DNA of 6,259 nt from Alphaproteobacteria bacterium. Its GTDB lineage: Bacteria; Pseudomonadota; Alphaproteobacteria; Micavibrionales; Micavibrionaceae. Both the position numbers and the translations under genes were made by a program. How positions within the stretch are numbered: the stretch's first letter is position 1; each line of letters starts with the position of its first letter. Location: positions 1-6,259 of the forward strand of contig JAESUK010000164.1 of NCBI GenBank assembly GCA_016763095.1. The letters run 5' to 3'. This document shows positions 1-5,158 of the stretch, piece by piece. The notes under the pieces were generated by a model that worked only from the letters and a program-made list of their open reading frames with translations, was not told where the DNA came from and made no database searches.

Positions 1-222
1 AGAGCCGTTTGTCAGTACAAGCGGGATGAAAATCAACAAATTGTTTTGGATTATTTTCGTTTAAAACGTGGAACGAATGACCGTGATTTTCTCTTTGCAA
101 TGGAAGACCCTGAACGTGTCGCGTCTTTTAACAAAACCGTTCCTTTTTTATCTCAGCAACCCTTGAATCTTATTATTCGAGGTCCTGCACGTACATTGGG
201 TAGTTTATCACCTGCAAATTGA
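1..222 (+). CDS. C-terminal fragment of an unrecognised protein
   Basis: Frame 1 is open from the first base to a TGA at 220-222 and gives the last 73 residues of a protein that begins outside the window. The fragment is soluble and mixed in character. It has a charged stretch (YKRDENQ, then FRLKRGTNDRDF) and ends in LSPAN. There is no membrane segment, and I recognise no family motif. Codon use is AT-leaning, like the downstream genes, which supports real coding. A 169-base gap with promoter-like sequences separates it from the next operon, so it is probably the end of a separate transcription unit. No function is proposed. Confidence 0.6.
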   Translation, partial: RAVCQYKRDENQQIVLDYFRLKRGTNDRDFLFAMEDPERVASFNKTVPFLSQQPLNLIIRGPARTLGSLSPAN

Positions 223-272
223 GGTATGTGGAGGCCTTTAGTCCCTCTAACTGCTTAAAAAATAGTTAAAGT

Positions 273-302
273 TTGCGTTGAAATGTGTGTTTCGGGTATA
301 AT
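273..302 (+). promoter_or_regulatory. Candidate sigma-70 promoter P1 for the three-gene operon
   Basis: A perfect TATAAT lies at 297-302. The best -35 match is TTGCGT at 273-278 with an 18-base spacer, and only the TTG half agrees with consensus. Transcription would start near 309 and leave a leader of about 80 bases before the GTG at 392. It sits in the gap after the stop at 222, where a promoter is expected. Inferred from sequence only. Confidence 0.4.
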
Positions 303-327
303 CATAGATATTTATACATAGCGTATT

Positions 328-356
328 TTGACATCTTTTGGATGTTTACAGAGAAT
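328..356 (+). promoter_or_regulatory. Candidate second promoter P2 for the three-gene operon
   Basis: A perfect TTGACA at 328-333 is followed after 17 bases by GAGAAT at 351-356, which matches four of the six -10 positions. Transcription would start near 363, giving a leader of about 30 bases. The direct repeat of ATGTTTAC (342-349 and 355-362) overlaps its -10, so a repressor or activator could act here. It is weaker as a promoter than the TATAAT at 297 because of the poor -10. Confidence 0.3.
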
Positions 357-362
357 GTTTAC
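342..362 (+). repeat. Short direct repeat ATGTTTAC, 13-base period
   Basis: The octamer ATGTTTAC occurs at 342-349 and again at 355-362, 13 bases apart start to start. It overlaps the -10 region of candidate promoter P2, just ahead of the operon start. A regulator-binding site is one reading. Chance recurrence in AT-rich DNA is another. Confidence 0.35.
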
Positions 363-391
363 TGACCGTTAATAAAAATGAGGTAATAATT

Positions 392-796
392 GTGACTATG
401 GCACACGCAAAAAATACAGAAAACACAGCGGGAAAACCCGTAAATAAGTTTGATAAGTTGAGCGCGGATACACCTGTTTTGCCATCTTTGTCGTCATTGA
501 TGGAGGTCGAGTTGAGTGTGGATGAAGCAAGCTCTGTAAGGGTTATTTTGACCAAAAAACTTCCATATTCTTATTGGTGGGCAGAGTATGATGTTGATCT
601 CGCACAGTTATATTTTGTAACGGTAGATGCACAAATTCAGGGTTTAGGGATGAAAATCCATAAACCGTTTGTAGAAAATTTAACGAACGCCAAGGAAGTA
701 AGTCTTTTGTTGGCGAATAAGAAAACAGAAAAACTTGTTGGAATGCCATATGTCATTCCTCTGGTTGTCCGTAAAAACACATTGCAGGATATATAA
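392..796 (+). CDS. Unknown 134-residue protein, first gene of three-gene operon
   Basis: I do not recognise this protein. It is soluble, with no signal peptide or membrane segment. A polar N-terminal tail (about residues 1-30) is followed by a segment that looks like mixed beta strands: VRVILTKKLPYSYWW near 49-63, then LYFVTVDAQ near 73-81, and a C-terminal MPYVIPLVVRK near 118-128. The GTG at 392 is preferred as start because GAGGT at 380-384 lies 7 bases upstream. The ATG at 398 is possible but spaced about 13 bases from that site, and the ATG at 338 has no ribosome binding site. The stop at 794-796 is one base from the next start at 798, so translational coupling is likely. The role is probably tied to the 81- and 753-residue products, but nothing in the sequence says what it is. 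Confidence 0.75.
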   Translation: MTMAHAKNTENTAGKPVNKFDKLSADTPVLPSLSSLMEVELSVDEASSVRVILTKKLPYSYWWAEYDVDLAQLYFVTVDAQIQGLGMKIHKPFVENLTNAKEVSLLLANKKTEKLVGMPYVIPLVVRKNTLQDI

Positions 797-797
797 A

Positions 798-1043
798 ATG
801 GTCAAGCCAAAGAAAATAAACAGATCTATTGGATCCAAGGAAGCTTTAAATCAGTTGATGACATTGGTTTCTTTAGCAGCACAAAAAGGTGATGAGATTG
901 CTCTTAAATTAATGGATGAGGTGCAGACTATCTTAACGACGGATTGGGATGATATTCCGCAGGATATGAAAAAACAAATGGCGTATGTAACCGCCAAGAT
1001 GCTGGCTGAACAGGTTAAGTATGATCAAGAAGACGAGGGATAA
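798..1043 (+). CDS. Unknown 81-residue helical protein, second gene of operon
   Basis: The ATG at 798 follows the previous stop (794-796) by one base, and AGGA at 786-789 gives an 8-base spacing. An in-frame ATG at 735 lies inside the upstream gene and is unlikely to be used. The protein has a basic N-terminal tail (KPKKINR), then a predicted helical core from about residue 13 to 74 (KEALNQLMTLVSLAAQKG, then EIALKLMDEVQTIL, then MKKQMAYVTAKMLAEQV) and an acidic end (QEDEG). No family is recognised. Its size, charge split and position just before a large protein would fit a small binding partner or chaperone of that protein, but this is inference from context only. The stop codon overlaps the ribosome binding site of the next gene. 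Confidence 0.75.
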   Translation: MVKPKKINRSIGSKEALNQLMTLVSLAAQKGDEIALKLMDEVQTILTTDWDDIPQDMKKQMAYVTAKMLAEQVKYDQEDEG

Positions 1044-1055
1044 AGGAGAAAAATA

Positions 1056-3317
1056 ATGGCAAGTTTATGGGAGCAAACAAAACAATTTGTAAATGACGGC
1101 ATCACATTGGCTGATGCATCTACCAACGATTTTGTTGATGTATTGCAAGAAACAAACCCTAAAATTATGGATGAAGTTTTAACTCTGGATCCTAGCTTGG
1201 ATAAGGATGAACGAGGTGTCCTTTTTATGGACCATATAATTACAAATCCTGAGTTTAGACAGAACTTTTTGGATGCTAAATCCGCCCAACCTGAAGCGTT
1301 TAAAGATTTGATGGGGACGTTGAATTTGGATGCAGAGCAGGTTAATCAACAAGTTGCTCTTCTTGATAATAGTCTTGTAAAAAATGTGCTTAATAATCAC
1401 CCTGAGGCAATGAAGGCCGTGTTAAATGCAGAGGATGGTCAACACGCAGAGGTGTTTCAAGAACAGCTAAAAGACCACTCTTTTAGGAGCACTCTTGTTG
1501 ATGCGACCATGGCAAGCCCACAAGTATTGAAAGATCTTGTTCGTGACGTGCCAGAATTAAACCAGAATTCGCAAATTCAAGAAATGATGCCGATGCTGGA
1601 TAATAAATTTGTCATGAATATTGCAAGTAATCACCGGGGTATGGTGAATGACTTACTCAATCCAGATTTACAAGGGCAACAACAAGAGATCATGTCCCAC
1701 TATATGGGTACGCCAGCTGTTCAAGCAACTGCGGCGGAATCTGTGCACTTGTATAGAGAGGATGCGATTGCTTATCAAAATAGCCTTGAAACCCCAGATC
1801 CAGAGCTAAAAAGGTTGATTGATCTTCCTCCAGAGGTGCTTACGGCGTCAATGTCCGCGATACAAAATGGTGCAAACCCAACGCAAACGCTTACACAGAA
1901 TGCTGTGAATTATGAGTTTGATCCTATTCTTACACTTGCAAAAACTGATCCAGAGGCGGCAGGACAAGCATTTGTAGATAAAATGGGAGAACAGATGGGT
2001 CATAGCGGTTCAGCCGCTGTTCAAGCTAATATGTTAGAATTGAAGGCTGATCCTGAATTGATGAAAGCTATTGGAGATGATTTAGCAAAGTATGGTACGA
2101 AGATAAAAGGGGCGTTGCCGAAGCTTATAGAGCCTGATCCTACAAAGATAGATAATGTTGCTATTGCTAATTTTGGTAATGCATACCCAGAAATGATGCA
2201 GGTAGGGGCTACATTGCTTGCTGCGCATGATCCTGCGGAAGCAGCACAGACGGCAATGGATGGAATGCGCCACAATCTTATCAGTTCAATTGGTGGTGTC
2301 GATCTTGCTATTAAGACGGCTACGGATGCTGGTGTGAATACTCTGAATATCTCTGATGATTTGAAATTATTGCAAGAAGCAGATTCTGTAGCGGATCTTA
2401 AAGGTATAAAACATATAGATATTTCAAAGCTAGATCAGAATGATTTATTGGGATCTGTTTCTGAAATTAACTCTATTGTTGATGGCCTCGAGGCAACTCC
2501 AGCGTTTATGAATGGCTTGGGTACGCGTTTGGCAGATCCAGCCCTAGCACAAAACCTTATGAATAACTTAGATAGTAGCAGTAGTGGTGGCCTAACGTCT
2601 TTAAAGGTTGTTACTGATAGTCTGAAAGAAGATCCAGAAGGTGGCTTAGATATTTTGGCAAGTGAGCATTTTATGGGTTTAGCAGCGGAACGCTGGGGAA
2701 CCGATATTATGAATGCCAATATTGATGGGTTTTTCACGGATATGAAAACTGCGTTGGCTGATTTTGCGACTAGCGATATGGGGCTTATGCTTAAACAACA
2801 GTTTGGGATTGATCTTAGCCAAATGGCGGGAAGTCTTGATGGTTTTGCGGGCATGATTAAGGAACAGATTACACCTATGATTTCAAATATGGGGGCTGAT
2901 GTTGCGAATCTACAAATGGGTGGTGGAATTGTTGCTAGCATTAATGAGAGATTAGAACCGCATGGTGGAAGTATTGGTATGAATAGTGCTGGTGGTGATT
3001 TATCAGGAATTGTTGGTGGTGCGCAAAGTCACCTAGCGAATACGCAACAATATGCTGCAAATGTTGAGTATGCGAGAGAGATGGGTTTGTCGGGCCAAGA
3101 GCTTCAAGACTATATAGACGATCAGGTTGACGATCGCTTTGAACGTGAGTTACCCATAGATAAAGTGGTTGATGCTACGTCTGGGCAAGTGCGAGAACGT
3201 ACGCCTGATGAACTTCAAGTGGCACAGAACATTGAAAATAATCACGATGCTATACTTGCAAAATCTAAGCTTCCTGGAAATGAACCAGGTCTTGAGCCAG
3301 TCTTGGCGGGAGGGTAA
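1056..3317 (+). CDS. Large acidic, repeat-containing helical protein of unknown function (753 aa)
   Basis: No known family is recognised. The ATG at 1056 has AAGGAG at 1043-1048 with 7-base spacing, overlapping the preceding stop, so all three genes are likely co-translated from one mRNA. The product has no signal peptide, no membrane segment and no cysteine. It has two tryptophans (residues 5 and 547) and is rich in Met, Asn, Asp and Leu. Residues 51-127 and 128-204 are a diverged tandem duplication of about 77 residues: NPEFRQNFLD matches DHSFRSTLVD, and LLDNSLVKNVLNNH matches MLDNKFVMNIASNH. The same P-x-F-x(3)-L pattern recurs near 481-506. A second similarity links residues 291-312 with 385-406, both around a DP-x-x-A motif. 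This suggests a helical solenoid-like scaffold. Residues 610-660 are glycine-rich, and the C-terminus (about 675-753) is charged and likely flexible. A secreted effector, structural protein or scaffold are all possible. Confidence 0.85.
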   Translation: MASLWEQTKQFVNDGITLADASTNDFVDVLQETNPKIMDEVLTLDPSLDKDERGVLFMDHIITNPEFRQNFLDAKSAQPEAFKDLMGTLNLDAEQVNQQVALLDNSLVKNVLNNHPEAMKAVLNAEDGQHAEVFQEQLKDHSFRSTLVDATMASPQVLKDLVRDVPELNQNSQIQEMMPMLDNKFVMNIASNHRGMVNDLLNPDLQGQQQEIMSHYMGTPAVQATAAESVHLYREDAIAYQNSLETPDPELKRLIDLPPEVLTASMSAIQNGANPTQTLTQNAVNYEFDPILTLAKTDPEAAGQAFVDKMGEQMGHSGSAAVQANMLELKADPELMKAIGDDLAKYGTKIKGALPKLIEPDPTKIDNVAIANFGNAYPEMMQVGATLLAAHDPAEAAQTAMDGMRHNLISSIGGVDLAIKTATDAGVNTLNISDDLKLLQEADSVADLKGIKHIDISKLDQNDLLGSVSEINSIVDGLEATPAFMNGLGTRLADPALAQNLMNNLDSSSSGGLTSLKVVTDSLKEDPEGGLDILASEHFMGLAAERWGTDIMNANIDGFFTDMKTALADFATSDMGLMLKQQFGIDLSQMAGSLDGFAGMIKEQITPMISNMGADVANLQMGGGIVASINERLEPHGGSIGMNSAGGDLSGIVGGAQSHLANTQQYAANVEYAREMGLSGQELQDYIDDQVDDRFERELPIDKVVDATSGQVRERTPDELQVAQNIENNHDAILAKSKLPGNEPGLEPVLAGG

Positions 3318-3332
3318 TTTTTTTTATTTTTT
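3296..3332 (+). terminator. Weak candidate terminator after the three-gene operon
   Basis: Directly after the TAA at 3315-3317 comes a run of eight T, one A and six T (3318-3332). The only hairpin just ahead is a 4-base-pair stem, GCCA (3296-3299) with TGGC (3304-3307), and a 5-pair stem CCTGG/CCAGG lies further up (3273-3289). The T tract is convincing and the stem is not, so this may be an inefficient terminator or only AT-rich spacer. Confidence 0.25.
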
Positions 3333-3338
3333 CTCAGC

Positions 3339-3485
3339 ATGAGAGAATATCTACAAAAGTTTCCTGTTTCATTTGTATTTTACATTTTCCTAATTTTGCC
3401 TAGTGCAAAAGCAAAGTTAAGCGACTATAATGTTGGTCTCTACTTCGGTATAACCCTATATCGATTGTTCAGTTATAGAAAATAA
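3339..3485 (+). CDS. Possible 48-residue secreted or relic peptide with signal-peptide pattern
   Basis: An ATG at 3339 opens a 48-codon frame to TAA at 3483-3485. The first 25 residues follow the plan of a Sec signal peptide: charged MREYLQK, hydrophobic FPVSFVFYIFLIL, then PSAKA as a possible signal peptidase I site of the A-x-A type. Only 23 residues would remain after cleavage (starting KLSDYN and ending YRK). No ribosome binding site is visible, and the DNA is AT-rich, which favours hydrophobic codons by chance. The frame is the same as that of the 753-residue gene, whose stop at 3315 lies seven codons upstream. A gene relic, a small exported peptide or a chance ORF are all open. The candidate P-II promoter lies inside it. 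Confidence 0.25.
   Translation: MREYLQKFPVSFVFYIFLILPSAKAKLSDYNVGLYFGITLYRLFSYRK
3403..3431 (+). promoter_or_regulatory. Candidate promoter for the P-II gene
   Basis: A perfect TATAAT at 3426-3431 stands about 80 bases before the P-II start. The -35 is poor (GTGCAA at 3403-3408 with a 17-base spacer, three matches of six). No sigma-54 type GG-N10-GC element, common ahead of glnK genes, is visible in the gap. That suggests expression is not under classic NtrC/sigma-54 control, although a distant element cannot be excluded. Confidence 0.35.
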
Positions 3486-3510
3486 TAGGGACTAAAAAAA
3501 GGAGTGCTCC

Positions 3511-3849
3511 ATGAAAATGGTGATGGCGGTTATTAAACCGTTTAAATTAGAGGATGTTCGTGATGCCCTTGCGAAAATTGGTGTTTCAGGTCTTACAGCG
3601 AGTGATGTAACAGGTTTCGGTCGTCAAAAAGGGCAAGAACAAGGTGAACCAGATAATCGTGACGATGTGACATTTGTGCAAAAAACAAAGCTTGAGATTG
3701 TTGTATCAGATGATCTTTGCGACCTTGTTATTGATACCATTCAAAAAGTGGCACACACAGGGCGCATTGGTGATGGTAAAATTTTTGTTTATAATATTGA
3801 ACGTGCCGTTCGTATTCGTACAGGTGAAGAAGATAAAAACGCCGTCTAG
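3511..3849 (+). CDS. P-II family nitrogen regulatory protein lacking Tyr51
   Basis: This is a full-length 112-residue P-II (GlnB/GlnK) protein. P-II trimers sense ATP/ADP and 2-oxoglutarate and bind targets such as ammonium transporters and regulators through the T-loop. The N-terminus (VIKPFKLEDVRDAL), FGRQKG at 36-41, Lys58, the TGRIGDGKIF signature at 83-92 and the RIRTGE C-loop at 101-106 are all conserved, including Gln39 and Lys90. The T-loop has normal length but an unusual sequence (QEQGEPDNRDDVTF, 42-55). Tyr51, the uridylylation site in most proteobacteria, is Asp, and position 49 is Asn rather than the cyanobacterial phosphorylated Ser. The whole loop has no tyrosine. The start has AAAGGAG at 3498-3504, six bases upstream. 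No amtB, glnA or glnD is adjacent. I leave the symbol blank because glnB and glnK cannot be told apart here. The gene is convergent with the kinase at 3863. Confidence 0.95.
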   Translation: MKMVMAVIKPFKLEDVRDALAKIGVSGLTASDVTGFGRQKGQEQGEPDNRDDVTFVQKTKLEIVVSDDLCDLVIDTIQKVAHTGRIGDGKIFVYNIERAVRIRTGEEDKNAV

Positions 3850-3862
3850 CTAGGTGGCTGGC

Positions 3863-4456
3863 TTATGCTATGTCTTCTAGTGTTAGATGCGTTGTATCTA
3901 TCTCTGTAAACTCATCCGCGAGAACTTTGTAGCTTGGGATAAGCATTTCAAGTGTGTTAAAACGTTTGTAAATCATATCCGATGGTGTGAAGCGCTCTCT
4001 TTTTTCTGTGCGTTCAATGGCCGTGTCGATATCACATATCACGTGTGTCATATAAATTTTGTACTGCATGTCTTTAAGGGACATGAGCATCTGTCGGTTT
4101 TCTTCGCGGGCACAGCCCATATCAATGATAATGGTTTTTTTATCTCTTTTGGCCGTTTGAAAGAGGCTATAGGCAAGTGTTCTTGCTGATATTTCCCATT
4201 TTCTGAAGGCAAATTTTGCACCGTGCTCTTCTTTATCTTTTTGGTAGCCGTCTATTTCTTCCATCACGAGGTCAGGGTTAAGAATAAAAGCAGTGCTTGG
4301 AAAGTTACCTGCCTTAATCTGGCTTTGTACATAGGTGGTTTTTCCTGAAGCAGGAATCCCGCACATTGCATAGACAACCCTCTCTTCTTGCTCGGAAGAG
4401 GTTTTTAAAAGTTTGTCGGTAATTGTGCGTATTTCTTTTGGCGATAATGTTGTCAT
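3863..4456 (-). CDS. P-loop kinase, zeta-toxin/AAA_33-like (197 aa)
   Basis: The Walker A motif GIPASGKTT spans residues 33-41. An NPD at 60-62 is placed like the substrate-side Asp of zeta-toxin kinases. A hydrophobic strand ending in Asp (TIIIDMG, about 108-114) follows, then an Arg-rich lid-like segment EKRERFTPSD (151-160). This order fits the zeta toxin/AAA_33 group of small-molecule kinases. Zeta toxins phosphorylate UDP-N-acetylglucosamine, but many relatives are housekeeping kinases of unknown substrate. The protein has normal length for a compact single-domain member and no membrane segment. No epsilon-like antitoxin is adjacent: the neighbours are P-II (convergent, 13 bases between stops) and a divergent unknown gene. 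The ATG at 4456 has no Shine-Dalgarno sequence, and a good promoter ends 8 bases upstream, so the mRNA may be leaderless. The next in-frame ATG is residue 31, directly ahead of the Walker A motif, so a start there is unlikely. Confidence 0.85.
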   Translation of the reverse strand: MTTLSPKEIRTITDKLLKTSSEQEERVVYAMCGIPASGKTTYVQSQIKAGNFPSTAFILNPDLVMEEIDGYQKDKEEHGAKFAFRKWEISARTLAYSLFQTAKRDKKTIIIDMGCAREENRQMLMSLKDMQYKIYMTHVICDIDTAIERTEKRERFTPSDMIYKRFNTLEMLIPSYKVLADEFTEIDTTHLTLEDIA

Positions 4457-4464
4457 GGTGTTGT

Positions 4465-4493
4465 TTTATATAGATTATGGTGGTCTTTGTCAC
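4465..4493 (-). promoter_or_regulatory. Promoter of the P-loop kinase, implying leaderless mRNA
   Basis: On the minus strand GTGACA (4493-4488) and TATAAA (4470-4465) are 17 bases apart, each matching five of six consensus positions. Only 8 bases separate the -10 from the ATG at 4456. A normal start site about 7 bases downstream would put transcription at or next to the A of the ATG. The lack of any ribosome binding site in those 8 bases agrees with this. Confidence 0.5.
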
Positions 4494-4502
4494 TCACTTT
4501 AA

Positions 4503-4520
4503 TAAAACCGGTTCGTTTTA
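4503..4520. repeat. Inverted repeat in the divergent intergenic region
   Basis: TAAAAC (4503-4508) and GTTTTA (4515-4520) form a perfect 6-base inverted repeat with a 6-base spacer, and the palindrome AACCGGTT (4506-4513) is nested in it. It lies between the kinase promoter and the start of the divergent gene at 4577. That is a plausible place for an operator acting on both genes. It is not followed by a T run, so a terminator is unlikely. Confidence 0.35.
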
Positions 4521-4576
4521 ACGCTCTGTTAGGAGTTTTCCTTTACAATGATTTCTGAAATAGGAGCAAAATAGAC

Positions 4577-5158
4577 ATGCAATTCCCAAATTATGCAGAT
4601 TTATCATTAAGCGATAGCTTGCAGCGCGTCATTGAAGAAAGTGATGTTTCGTTGTTGGTTGATACGCGTTCGTATGATGAATATGACGAATTGGATGAAA
4701 TAAGTCTCTATGCTGAGCTTGATCCTGTTTTGGCAGATCTTTTAAAACAATATAAAACAGCCGATAAACAATCCATCTATCTTGATGAAACATTCTCAAA
4801 AGATGATCCGATGGCTGAAATTGCGTCTGACCGTAAAGAAAGTGCGTGGTCTGCGGTTGAAACTCGTATGATTGAATTGCGCGAAAATGAGAAGTTTTCA
4901 GGTATGGTTGGTTTACGTTTGATGCGTTTGGAAGAGGAGCGTGCAGGGCTTATTCCTGAAAAAGAGATCTCAGAAGAACGTAAAGCCATGCAAGCGTTCA
5001 TTGTCCGCGACAAAAAAGACAATCAAATGGAACAATGCGAACAAGAGAACAAAGAAACAGATTTCTTAATGTTCTTCTTGTGGATGTGGGTGACCAAACG
5101 TTGGGCGGAAAAGTCCCAACGTGCAGAGTTACAAAATAGTTTTATGCTCGCTGCTTAA
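4577..5158 (+). CDS. Unrecognised acidic 193-residue protein
   Basis: I recognise no family. The ATG at 4577 has AGGAG at 4562-4566 with 10-base spacing. A TACAAT at 4544-4549 could be a -10, though no good -35 accompanies it. The N-terminal third is strongly acidic (DTRSYDEYDELDEISLYAEL at 29-48). The middle is rich in charged helix-forming residues (about 82-160, with MIELRENEKFSGMVGLRLMR and repeated Glu/Lys/Arg). Near the C-terminus FLMFFLWMWV (163-172) is a short, very hydrophobic, aromatic patch between charged stretches. It is too short for a typical membrane helix but could be a peripheral anchor or protein contact. There is one cysteine and no signal peptide. The gene is divergent from the kinase across a 120-base gap and overlaps the acs stop codon tail to tail. 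Function unknown. Confidence 0.8.
   Translation: MQFPNYADLSLSDSLQRVIEESDVSLLVDTRSYDEYDELDEISLYAELDPVLADLLKQYKTADKQSIYLDETFSKDDPMAEIASDRKESAWSAVETRMIELRENEKFSGMVGLRLMRLEEERAGLIPEKEISEERKAMQAFIVRDKKDNQMEQCEQENKETDFLMFFLWMWVTKRWAEKSQRAELQNSFMLAA

Noticed and set aside
229..248. Hairpin TGGAGG/CCTCTA after the first partial gene as a terminator
   Set aside because: The stem is short with one wobble pair and a 9-base loop, and no T run follows it.
338..391. ATG at 338 as start of the first operon gene
   Set aside because: There is no ribosome binding site ahead of it, and it lies within the candidate promoter and direct-repeat region. The GTG at 392 has GAGGT at a good distance.
735..797. ATG at 735 as start of the second operon gene
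   Set aside because: It would overlap the first gene by 62 bases and lacks a ribosome binding site. The ATG at 798 is one base after the previous stop and has AGGA 8 bases upstream.
2435..2941. Long open frame on the minus strand (168 codons) inside the 753-residue gene
   Set aside because: The + strand gene has a strong ribosome binding site and coherent repeats. The antisense frame is a Ser/Pro/Ile-rich shadow without its own signals.
3329..3347. Hairpin TCTCA/TGAGA after the T-rich run as a terminator
   Set aside because: The T tract precedes the stem instead of following it on the + strand, so it does not form a standard intrinsic terminator for the operon.
3844..3862. CTAGCTAG palindrome between the P-II and kinase stops as a bidirectional terminator
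   Set aside because: It leaves no loop-and-stem of useful length and has no flanking A or T tracts.
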